Shown in pieces: positions 57,719-64,000 of a stretch of DNA of 64,000 bases (its first letter is position 1; the number at the start of each line of letters is the position of its first letter). Below the pieces are notes generated by a model. It worked only from the letters and a program-made list of their open reading frames with translations, did no database searches and was not told where the DNA came from. Origin of the DNA: Litchfieldella rifensis (GTDB taxonomy: Bacteria; Pseudomonadota; Gammaproteobacteria; Pseudomonadales; Halomonadaceae); NCBI RefSeq assembly GCF_042646605.1, contig NZ_JBHRUG010000026.1, forward strand, positions 122,764-186,763. The letters are read 5' to 3'. The translations under genes and the position numbers were made by a program.

Positions 57719-59764
57719 ATGAGCCAGCCTGATCCTTCGATTCTCGAGGAAGTGGCGCGCCTTCGCGCCGAGCTTGAAGACGCCAATTACCGCTACTATG
57801 TGCTCGATGATCCGGTGATGACCGATGCCGATTACGATCACAAGTTGCGACGTCTGCAGGACATCGAAGCCGAATATCCCGAACTGGTGACGCCCGATTC
57901 ACCGACCCAGCGGGTGGGGGCACCACCCGCCGAGGGCTTTCCCGAGGTCGAACATGCGGTGCCCATGTTGTCGCTGGATAACGCCTTTGACGAGGACGAA
58001 TTGCGCGCCTTCGTCAAGCGCCTCGGGGAGCGGCTCGAGCGCGACGGCGAATCGCTGGTCTTCTGTTGTGAACCCAAGCTCGACGGCGCGGCCGTGTCGT
58101 TGGTCTACGAGCATGGTGTGCTGGTCAGCGGTGCCACTCGCGGTGATGGTCGCACCGGCGAAGGCATCACCACCAATCTGCGTACCCTGCGTTCGGTACC
58201 GCTCAAGTTGCGTGGCGATAACGTGCCCGAGCTGGTCGAAGTGCGCGGCGAGGTGACCATGAGCCATTCCGGCTTCGAGAACCTCAATGCGCGTGCCCGC
58301 GAGGAAGGCGGCAAGGGGTTCGCCAACCCGCGCAATGCGGCGGCTGGCAGCCTGCGCCAACTCGACCCACGAATCACCGCCACCCGGCCCCTGGAATTCT
58401 GTGCCTACCAAGTGGCGCGCCTCGAGCCCGACGCGGGCATCGCCACCCACAGCGAACTGATGGCACGGCTGCGCGATTATGGTTTCCGCACCAGTCCCGC
58501 CCTGGAAGTCGTCGAGGGTGGCCAGGGCCTGCTCGATTATTGCCGACGGCTGGGCGAACAGCGTGATGAGCTCGGCTACGATATCGACGGGGCGGTGATC
58601 AAGGTCGACGACCTGCGCCTGCAGCGCGAGCTGGGCTTCGTCGCCCGTGCACCGCGCTGGGCGATTGCCTTCAAGTTTCCCGCCCAGGAGCAGACCACCC
58701 GGCTCAACGACGTGGAATTCCAGGTCGGGCGCACCGGCGCCATCACCCCGGTGGCGCGCCTCGAGCCGGTCACGGTGGCCGGGGTCACGGTGTCCAATGC
58801 CACGCTGCACAATCAGGATGAGATCGCACGTCTGGGGGTGATGATCGGCGATAGGGTGATCGTTCGCCGTGCCGGCGACGTGATCCCCCAGATCGTGCGC
58901 GTCCTCCAGGATCAGCGCCCCCGGGAGGCACGGGAGATCGTCTTTCCCGATCGCTGCCCGGTCTGTGATTCCCAGATCGAACGCCCCGAGGGCGAGGTGG
59001 CGGCGCGCTGTTCCGGTGGCCTCTATTGCCCTGCGCAACGCAAGGAGGCGTTGAAGCACTTCGCCAGCCGTCGCGCCTTGGATATCGACGGCCTCGGCGA
59101 GAAGTTGATCGACCAACTGGTCGAGCGCGGCTGGGTCGAGACCGCGGCGGATCTGTTCCGCCTGGAGGCCGAGCGGCTTGCCGAGCTGCCGCGCATGGCC
59201 CAGAAATCCTCCGAGAACCTGGTCGCGTCACTGGACAAGGCCAAGCACACCACCCTGGCACGCTTTATCTATGCCCTCGGCATCCGCGAGGTGGGGGAGG
59301 CCACGGCCAACAACCTGGCACGCCACTTCGGCACGCTGGCGGCCCTGATGGACGCCGAAGTCGCCGACCTGGAGGCCGTGAACGATGTGGGGCCGGTGGT
59401 CGCCGAACATATCCATACCTTCTTCCAGCAGCCGCACAATCGCGACACCATCGACGACCTGATCGCGCAGGGCATGCAGTGGGAAGAGGAAGAGATCGGC
59501 GAGCGCCCGCAGCCGCTGAACGGCCAGACCTGGGTGCTGACCGGCACCCTGGAGAGCATGACCCGCGACGAAGGCAAGGCACGTCTGCAGGCGCTGGGTG
59601 CCAAGGTCTCCGGGAGCGTCTCCAAGAAGACCGCCGGCGTGGTGGCCGGCCCCGGTGCCGGCAGCAAGCTGACCAAGGCCGAGGAACTGGGCGTCGATGT
59701 GCTCGACGAGGACGAGTTCCTGAAGCGTCTTGAATCCTGGGAAAGCGGAGAGAGCGACGCATGA
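57719..59764 (+). CDS. ligA: DNA ligase, NAD-dependent
   Basis: Seals nicks in replication and repair using NAD+. The 681-residue product (E. coli 671) has domain Ia (LEDANYRYYVLDDPVMTDAD), the adenylated Lys120 in CEPKLDGAAVS, and an OB fold. The four-cysteine zinc finger has CPVCDSQIERPEGEVAARC; HhH repeats with DIDGLGEKLIDQLVERGW and a C-terminal BRCT domain follow. The start at 57719 has GGAA 9 nt upstream; the frame is open for 50 further codons through the repeat array, but those residues (repeating SFELRAS) are an artefact. Confidence 0.96.
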   Translation: MSQPDPSILEEVARLRAELEDANYRYYVLDDPVMTDADYDHKLRRLQDIEAEYPELVTPDSPTQRVGAPPAEGFPEVEHAVPMLSLDNAFDEDELRAFVKRLGERLERDGESLVFCCEPKLDGAAVSLVYEHGVLVSGATRGDGRTGEGITTNLRTLRSVPLKLRGDNVPELVEVRGEVTMSHSGFENLNARAREEGGKGFANPRNAAAGSLRQLDPRITATRPLEFCAYQVARLEPDAGIATHSELMARLRDYGFRTSPALEVVEGGQGLLDYCRRLGEQRDELGYDIDGAVIKVDDLRLQRELGFVARAPRWAIAFKFPAQEQTTRLNDVEFQVGRTGAITPVARLEPVTVAGVTVSNATLHNQDEIARLGVMIGDRVIVRRAGDVIPQIVRVLQDQRPREAREIVFPDRCPVCDSQIERPEGEVAARCSGGLYCPAQRKEALKHFASRRALDIDGLGEKLIDQLVERGWVETAADLFRLEAERLAELPRMAQKSSENLVASLDKAKHTTLARFIYALGIREVGEATANNLARHFGTLAALMDAEVADLEAVNDVGPVVAEHIHTFFQQPHNRDTIDDLIAQGMQWEEEEIGERPQPLNGQTWVLTGTLESMTRDEGKARLQALGAKVSGSVSKKTAGVVAGPGAGSKLTKAEELGVDVLDEDEFLKRLESWESGESDA

Positions 59765-60027
59765 GCGGACGTTTCATCGAGGTGCCCTACCGGATGTTGC
59801 CGGGCGAAACCCTCGAGGCCCTGCTCGAGGCCTTCGTCACCCGTCAGGGCTATGACACCACCGACACCGGCGAAGGCATGCGCGCCTGGGTGGGGCAGCT
59901 CAAGCGCCAGCTCGAGCGTGGCGAACTGATCATCGCCCACGACCTGCAGACCGAAACCACCGAGGTGATGACGCTCACCCAGTGGCGGGCCTTCGGCCGC
60001 GACCTCGCCGACGACGAGGAGGGGTAG
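59761..60027 (+). CDS. yheU: YheU family protein (UPF0270)
   Basis: Small conserved protein of unknown function. The 88-residue product fits the family (E. coli YheU 72) with the core IEVPYRMLPGETLEALLEAF, VTRQGYDTTD, VGQLKRQLERGELIIAHD and a C-terminal acidic tail. Its ATG overlaps the ligA stop (ATGA), so it is translationally coupled to ligA. A 7-mer array begins 6 nt after the stop. Confidence 0.85.
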   Translation: MSGRFIEVPYRMLPGETLEALLEAFVTRQGYDTTDTGEGMRAWVGQLKRQLERGELIIAHDLQTETTEVMTLTQWRAFGRDLADDEEG

Positions 60028-60032
60028 GCTCT

Positions 60033-60088
60033 GGGCTACGGGCTACGGGCTACGGGCTACGGGCTACGGGCTACGGGCTACGGGCTGC
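60033..60088. repeat. 7-bp tandem repeat array D
   Basis: Seven perfect copies of GGGCTAC (60033-60081) and one variant GGGCTGC (60082-60088). It fills the gap between the convergent yheU and ABC permease genes and starts 6 nt after the yheU stop. Same RGCY-N3 unit type as loci A-C. Confidence 0.93.
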
Positions 60089-60105
60089 GGGCCGAGCGGT
60101 GCCGA

Positions 60106-61197
60106 TCAGTCCAGGCGCTTGTGCATGCGAGACACCGCCAGACTCAGCATCACCACGGTGAAGACGCCGAGCGCGGCCAGCGCCGGCCACAGTTCCAGCA
60201 GGCCGGCGTCGCGCAGCATGATGCCGCGCACCAGGCGCAGGAAGTGGGTCAGCGGCAGCAGCTCCGCCAGCCACTGCGCCGCCTTGGGCATGCCGGCGAA
60301 CGGGAACATGAAGCCCGACAGCAGGATCTGCGGCAGGAAGGTGAAGAAGGCCAGCTGCATGGCCTGAAACTGGCTACGCGCCAGGGTCGACAGGAAGATG
60401 CCCAGCGACAGGCTGGCGAGAATGAACACCAGCGCGGCCAGGTAGAGCTCGATCAACGAGCCGCGGATCGGCACCGCGAACAGCGCCTGGCCGAGCAACA
60501 GCACCACCGTGACCTGGACCAGGCCGATGGCGACGAACGGCAGGACCTTGCCCAGGGTCAGCTCCCAAGGTGAGATCGGCGTGGCGATCAGCATCTCCAG
60601 GTTGCCGCGTTCGCGCTCACGTACCAGGGCGATGGCGGTGAACAGCACCAGGGTCATGGTCAGGATCACCCCGATCAGGCCAGGCACGGTATTGATCGGG
60701 GCGCGGCGCTCGGGATTGTAGAAATTCACCACCTCGATCGGCGCCGTCTGCCGGGTCCAGCCGGCGGAGTCGGGGACCGGGAAGCGGGCGAGCTGACGAG
60801 CGGCCGCCTGCACCACCTGGTCGGAGCCGTCGACCACCAGTTGCAGCGCCGAACGGTCGCCGCGCTCCAGGCGGGCCTCAAAGTCCACGGGCAGGATCAG
60901 CGCCACACTGATCTGGCCGCGGCGCATCATCTCGTCGACCTCTTGCGGCGTTGCCGCCCGGTAGCGAAGGTCGAGCACCTGGCTGGCGCCGAATTGCGCT
61001 ACCAGCTCGCGGGAGCGAGCGGTATCGGCCTGGTCGAGTACCGCGGCCTCCAACTGGCGCACGTCGAGATTGATGGCATAGCCGAACAGCACCAACTGCA
61101 TGACCGGAATGCCGACGATCATGGCGAACGTCAGCCGGTCGCGGCGCAACTGGCGCAATTCCTTGAGCACGATGGCGGCGAGCCGGCGCAGCTTCAT
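60106..61197 (-). CDS. ABC-2 type efflux permease (YbhR/YhhJ family)
   Basis: Membrane half of a putative drug/ion exporter. The 363-residue product has an N-terminal helix (FAMIVGIPVMQLVLFGYAIN, about 25-44), a large periplasmic domain to about 170, then five helices and the conserved ABC-2 part ERERGNLEMLIATPISPWEL and LPLTHFLRLVRGIMLRDAG. Its ATG overlaps the ATPase gene stop by 4 nt. Only one permease gene is present, whereas E. coli ybhGFSR has two, so the protein may form a homodimer. Confidence 0.9.
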   Translation of the reverse strand: MKLRRLAAIVLKELRQLRRDRLTFAMIVGIPVMQLVLFGYAINLDVRQLEAAVLDQADTARSRELVAQFGASQVLDLRYRAATPQEVDEMMRRGQISVALILPVDFEARLERGDRSALQLVVDGSDQVVQAAARQLARFPVPDSAGWTRQTAPIEVVNFYNPERRAPINTVPGLIGVILTMTLVLFTAIALVRERERGNLEMLIATPISPWELTLGKVLPFVAIGLVQVTVVLLLGQALFAVPIRGSLIELYLAALVFILASLSLGIFLSTLARSQFQAMQLAFFTFLPQILLSGFMFPFAGMPKAAQWLAELLPLTHFLRLVRGIMLRDAGLLELWPALAALGVFTVVMLSLAVSRMHKRLD

Positions 61198-62150
61198 GGG
61201 GCCTCCCGCGTCGCCTGACGGGGTTGGCGTGTGGCGGCGACGAAGACGTCCTCGAGGTTGGCGGTGCCGGGGACGAGCCGGGCATCGATGCCCCCCTGGC
61301 GCAGCCGTTCGGTGAGGCGCTGCTCCAACCCCGCCTCGTCGCTGGCCAACAGGCGCAGCGAGGCGCCGATCTGGGCCAGGGCGATGACGCCGGGCTGGTC
61401 CTCGAGCAGGCGCTGGGCGAGGCGCGGCCGGTCGCTTTCCACCAGTAGCGGGCGGCCGGGCAGGCTGGCCATCAGCTCGCGAGGGCTGTCATCGGCGACC
61501 AGGCGGCCCTCGTCGAGAATGGCCAGGCGCGTGCAGCGCTCGGCCTCGTCCATGTAGTGGGTGGAAACCAGGATGGTGGTCCCGCCATCGGCCAGCTCGA
61601 ACAACGACTCCCAGAACTCGCGACGCGATTGCGGATCGACGGCGCTGGTTGGCTCATCGAGCAGCAGCAGGTCGGGAGCGTGGAGCACCGCAGCGGCCAG
61701 GGCCAGGCGTTGCCTCTGGCCGCCGCTCAGGGTGCCGGCGAGCTGGTGGCGGCGATCGGCGAGCCAATAGCGGTCGAGGAGCTCCCCGATGCGCCGGGGT
61801 GCCGGCTCGCGTGGCAGTTCGTGCACGGCGGCCAGGAACGCCAGGTTCTCGCCGACGGTGAGGTCTTCATACAGCGAGAAGGACTGGGTCATGTAGCCGA
61901 GCTGGCGCTTGAGGCGTTCGGCCTCGCGGGGCAGGCGGTGACCGAGGACTTCGACCTCGCCGTCGCTGGGCCGCAGTAGACCGCAAAGCATGCGCAGGGT
62001 GGTGGACTTGCCCGACCCGTTGGGACCGAGGAAGCCATAGACCTCGCCCCGGTACACGCTCAGGTCGAGCGCCTCGACCGCCGCCAGTTTGCCGAAGCGC
62101 TTGCCGAGGCCGCGTGCCCGAATCACCGGGTGATCAGGGCTGGCTGTCAT
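61194..62150 (-). CDS. ABC transporter ATP-binding protein (YbhF-like, single NBD)
   Basis: Energises the permease next to it. The 318-residue product has Walker A GFLGPNGSGKSTTLRML (about 39-55), the Q-loop LGYMTQSFSLYEDLTVGEN, signature LSGGQRQRLALAAA and Walker B LLLLDEPTSAVDP, then the C-terminal DrrA-type extension. E. coli YbhF is a tandem of two such domains; here there is one. It overlaps the HlyD gene by 17 nt. Confidence 0.92.
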   Translation of the reverse strand: MTASPDHPVIRARGLGKRFGKLAAVEALDLSVYRGEVYGFLGPNGSGKSTTLRMLCGLLRPSDGEVEVLGHRLPREAERLKRQLGYMTQSFSLYEDLTVGENLAFLAAVHELPREPAPRRIGELLDRYWLADRRHQLAGTLSGGQRQRLALAAAVLHAPDLLLLDEPTSAVDPQSRREFWESLFELADGGTTILVSTHYMDEAERCTRLAILDEGRLVADDSPRELMASLPGRPLLVESDRPRLAQRLLEDQPGVIALAQIGASLRLLASDEAGLEQRLTERLRQGGIDARLVPGTANLEDVFVAATRQPRQATREAP

Positions 62151-63111
62151 CGTTCATCTCCACTCTCACCGGTAGCCCCGCCGGCAGCCGCCGGGCCGCC
62201 TCTCCCTCCAGCTCCAGTTCCGCGCGATACACCAGGCGGCTGGCATCATCGCCGACCAGGGCATAGTAAGGCGTGAAGGTGGGCTCGCTGCGGATGCTGC
62301 GCAGTGTCGCGGTGAAAGGCGAGGCGACGCCCTCGACGTGCACCCGTAGCCGGTCGCCCGGCGCCAGGGCCGCACGCCGGGGGGCGGGGACGAAGACCCG
62401 CGCATAGGGCGACTCGCCGACCAGCAGGCTGACGACGGTCGCTCCCTCCGGGGGTTGATCGCCGGGGTGGAAGGGCAGGGCATCGATGCGCCCGTCGCGC
62501 GGGGCCTTGACGACCAGGCGCTCGCGCTCGAGACGCAATTCGTGTAGCGAGGCTTGTGCCGCCGCGACCGCGGCGGCGGCCTGGTCGATGCGTTCCGGGC
62601 GTTCGCCCCGGATGAGCTCCTGCAACCGGGCTTCCAGGCTCGCGACCTCGGCGCGGCGCTGGTCACGGCTGGCCTGCGCCTGGTCGAGCGCCGCCTGGGA
62701 GGTCGCCTGCTGGCGACGTAGCTCCAGGGCACGGCGATACTCGCGCTCGGCCAGCTCGCTTGCGGCTCGGGCACGGGCAAGGTCGGCCCGCGCGGCATCG
62801 AGGGTCTCCTCGCGCGTACCGTGGCGAAGTTCCGCGAGTCGCGCTTCGGCCTGGTCGAGTTCTCCCCGCGCCCGTTCGAGGCGGGCCTCCAGGCGGCGGC
62901 CGTCGAGCTCCAGTAGCACGTCGCCGGCTTCGACCGTGTCGCCCTCGGCGACCGCCCAGCGCAGCACGGGCTCGGAGGCCTCGGCAGGCAGCGCGATGCG
63001 ATCCCATTCCAGGGTGCCCGGCAATGCCGGGGGCGAGTCGCTGCAGCCCGTCAGCGGCAGCAGCGCCAGCAGCCATACCAACCCATAGCGGCGCATCACG
63101 TCAGCGGACAT
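62134..63111 (-). CDS. HlyD/YbhG-type periplasmic adaptor lipoprotein
   Basis: Membrane-fusion subunit linking the ABC pump to the outer membrane. The 325-residue product has a lipoprotein signal (LLALLPLTGC), a biotinyl-lipoyl half (VAEGDTVEAGDVLLELDGR), a long Arg/Glu/Ala coiled coil (about 65-175), and a beta barrel with FVPAPRRAALAPGDRLRVHV. The start at 63111 has GGAGG 7 nt upstream and overlaps the end of the TetR gene by 11 nt. Confidence 0.9.
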   Translation of the reverse strand: MSADVMRRYGLVWLLALLPLTGCSDSPPALPGTLEWDRIALPAEASEPVLRWAVAEGDTVEAGDVLLELDGRRLEARLERARGELDQAEARLAELRHGTREETLDAARADLARARAASELAEREYRRALELRRQQATSQAALDQAQASRDQRRAEVASLEARLQELIRGERPERIDQAAAAVAAAQASLHELRLERERLVVKAPRDGRIDALPFHPGDQPPEGATVVSLLVGESPYARVFVPAPRRAALAPGDRLRVHVEGVASPFTATLRSIRSEPTFTPYYALVGDDASRLVYRAELELEGEAARRLPAGLPVRVEMNDDSQP

Positions 63112-63787
63112 GATCGACCTCCAGGCCACGTTCGAGCAGGGCCTGGGTATGGCGCTGCAGGGCGGCGCTATCGAGGTCCTCGCTAGCGAATATCTGGTGC
63201 CATAGGGGCGCGGCGGCCAGCGGAAACAGGGTGAGACCGATCAACGACACCACCAGCAGGCGGGGGTCGAGGTCGGCATTGAGCCGGCCCTGTTGCTGGG
63301 CGTGGGCGAAGGCTTCGGCCAGCCGCCGGGGGATCTGCTCGGCGATCCGCGTCACCAGCAGTTCACGCAAGGCTCCGCCCTCGCTGAGCACCTCGCGCAC
63401 CCACAGCGTGGGTAGCCAGGGGTGGCGCTCGACCGCGGCGTGCATGCCGCGCACGAAACCATCGATCAAGGCGCCGGCGTCATCGCCGAGCGTTTCCAGG
63501 TGGCCACGCAGTTCGCCGACCACCGGCAGCAGGCGCTCCTCGATGACGGCATCGAACAGCGCCGCCTTGCCGCCGAAGTAATAGCTGATCATGGCCGGGG
63601 TCACGCCCGCCGCTTCGGCGATGCCGCGCAGGCTGGCCGCGGTGACGCCATGGCTGGTGTAGTGGTGGAGGGCGGCATCGAGCAAGCGTTCGCGCTGATC
63701 GGTAGCGTCGCCGCTCGGGCGGCCTGGACGACGCGACTTCGATGCACGGCGGGGCTTGCCGAGGGACTTGGAAGCGGGTGTTTTCAT
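63101..63787 (-). CDS. TetR family repressor (CecR-like)
   Basis: Probable regulator of the HlyD-ABC operon that follows. The 228-residue product has a basic N-terminal tail (KPRRASKSRRPGRPSGD), the TetR helix-turn-helix LLDAALHHYTSHGVTAASLR and IAEAAGVTPAMISYYFGGK (about 35-75), and a C-terminal domain of the DUF1956/CecR type. Gene order TetR-HlyD-ATPase-permease equals cecR-ybhGFSR of E. coli, an operon connected with drug sensitivity. The predicted transcript start lies only about 3 nt before the ATG. Confidence 0.9.
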   Translation of the reverse strand: MKTPASKSLGKPRRASKSRRPGRPSGDATDQRERLLDAALHHYTSHGVTAASLRGIAEAAGVTPAMISYYFGGKAALFDAVIEERLLPVVGELRGHLETLGDDAGALIDGFVRGMHAAVERHPWLPTLWVREVLSEGGALRELLVTRIAEQIPRRLAEAFAHAQQQGRLNADLDPRLLVVSLIGLTLFPLAAAPLWHQIFASEDLDSAALQRHTQALLERGLEVDHVR

Positions 63788-63796
63788 GCGTTAAAA

Positions 63797-63825
63797 TTTA
63801 AATCAACAGTTAATTAATTTCAAGG
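63797..63825 (-). promoter_or_regulatory. Promoter and probable operator of the TetR operon
   Basis: Minus-strand TTGAAA (63825-63820) and TAAATT (63802-63797) are spaced 17 bp apart. The spacer contains TTAACTGTTGATTTAA, with TTAA at both ends, in a very AT-rich block; a plausible site for autorepression. Confidence 0.6.
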
Positions 63826-63905
63826 TAGCAGGTTGGGCATGCGGGAGCCCGGTGAGCCTGTTCGTGGGCAAGCACGGATATCGCGCGGCGACGCTGCGCT
63901 CCTAG

Positions 63906-64000
63906 TGCGCCCGCGAAGGCGTGCATTCCGTGTGGTGAAAGTCCACACCGGGGTAAGCCATGACCCCGTAGCCGAAGGTAACTGCGTCGTCGCGAGGCGG
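63906..64000 (+). mobile_element. 5' end of a bacterial group II intron, truncated by window edge
   Basis: GTGCGCC at 63906 is the conserved intron start (GUGYG). It is followed by GGGTGTGAAAGTCC-like sequence (GTGGTGAAAGTCCAC at 63930-63946 region) and GTAGCCGAAGGTAACTG, both typical of domain I of bacterial group II introns that carry reverse transcriptases. A GC-rich REP-like palindrome (GCGCGGCG...CTGCGC) and CTCCTA lie just before the boundary. The maturase gene and 3' end are beyond the window. Confidence 0.8.

Noticed and set aside
57569..57719. A 50-codon N-terminal extension of LigA through the repeat array
   Set aside because: The residues are a translated 7-mer repeat (SFELRAS) and the frame would start inside the zipA terminator; the normal LigA start with a ribosome site lies at 57719.

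Overview
The window is high-GC DNA of a gammaproteobacterium, most likely a member of the Halomonadaceae (Halomonas or a close relative). This is inferred from gene order and content. The divergent mrcA / pilMNOPQ-aroK-aroB block, gltBD, pyrG-kdsA-eno, fdxA-mutS-pncC-recA-recX-alaS-lysC-csrA-tRNA-Ser, a complete ccmABCDEFGHI cluster and smc-zipA-ligA follow the Pseudomonas/Oceanospirillales pattern. A sodium-pumping oxaloacetate decarboxylase (oadGAB) fits a salt-loving organism. Nearly all genes are housekeeping; the unusual material lies between genes.

Layout. 1-10.5 kb: argS (cut by the window edge), priA, rpmE, mdh, a short malic enzyme gene, a DUF481 outer-membrane gene and mrcA, with two assembly gaps (4304-4394 and 7040-7176). 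10.7-17.3 kb: type IV pilus genes pilMNOPQ in overlapping frames, followed by the shikimate genes aroK and aroB. 17.8-27.8 kb: glutamate synthase gltBD, then pyrG-kdsA-eno. 27.9-28.3 kb: a previously unlabelled regulatory RNA of the Csr/Rsm class, with a GacA-type upstream box, twelve GGA motifs and a strong terminator. 28.4-38.4 kb: fdxA, mutS, pncC, recA (with a LexA box), recX, alaS, lysC and csrA, whose product is the expected target of that RNA. 38.6-39.2 kb: tRNA-Ser(GCT), two identical tRNA-Arg(ACG) and terminators. 39.2-45 kb: dusC, oadGAB, and a LexA-boxed two-gene operon coding for a LexA/UmuD-type S24 protein without a DNA-binding domain plus an IMPACT/YigZ protein. 45.2-52.2 kb: system I cytochrome c maturation. 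52.2-60 kb: smc, zipA, ligA and yheU. 60.1-63.8 kb: a TetR-controlled HlyD/ABC-2 efflux operon resembling CecR-YbhGFSR. The last 95 bases are the 5' end of a group II intron.

The most unexplained signal is a family of 7-bp tandem arrays at four places (1415-1567, 23683-23760, 57522-57689, 60033-60088). Each unit is a palindromic RGCY core plus a 3-nt, usually CG-containing spacer, and each array starts within about 20 nt after the stop codon of a gene. At one locus the two arms of an inverted repeat differ by exactly three extra 7-mers, which points to slippage expansion. The other main points are the Csr/Rsm RNA and the SOS-controlled S24-IMPACT operon.
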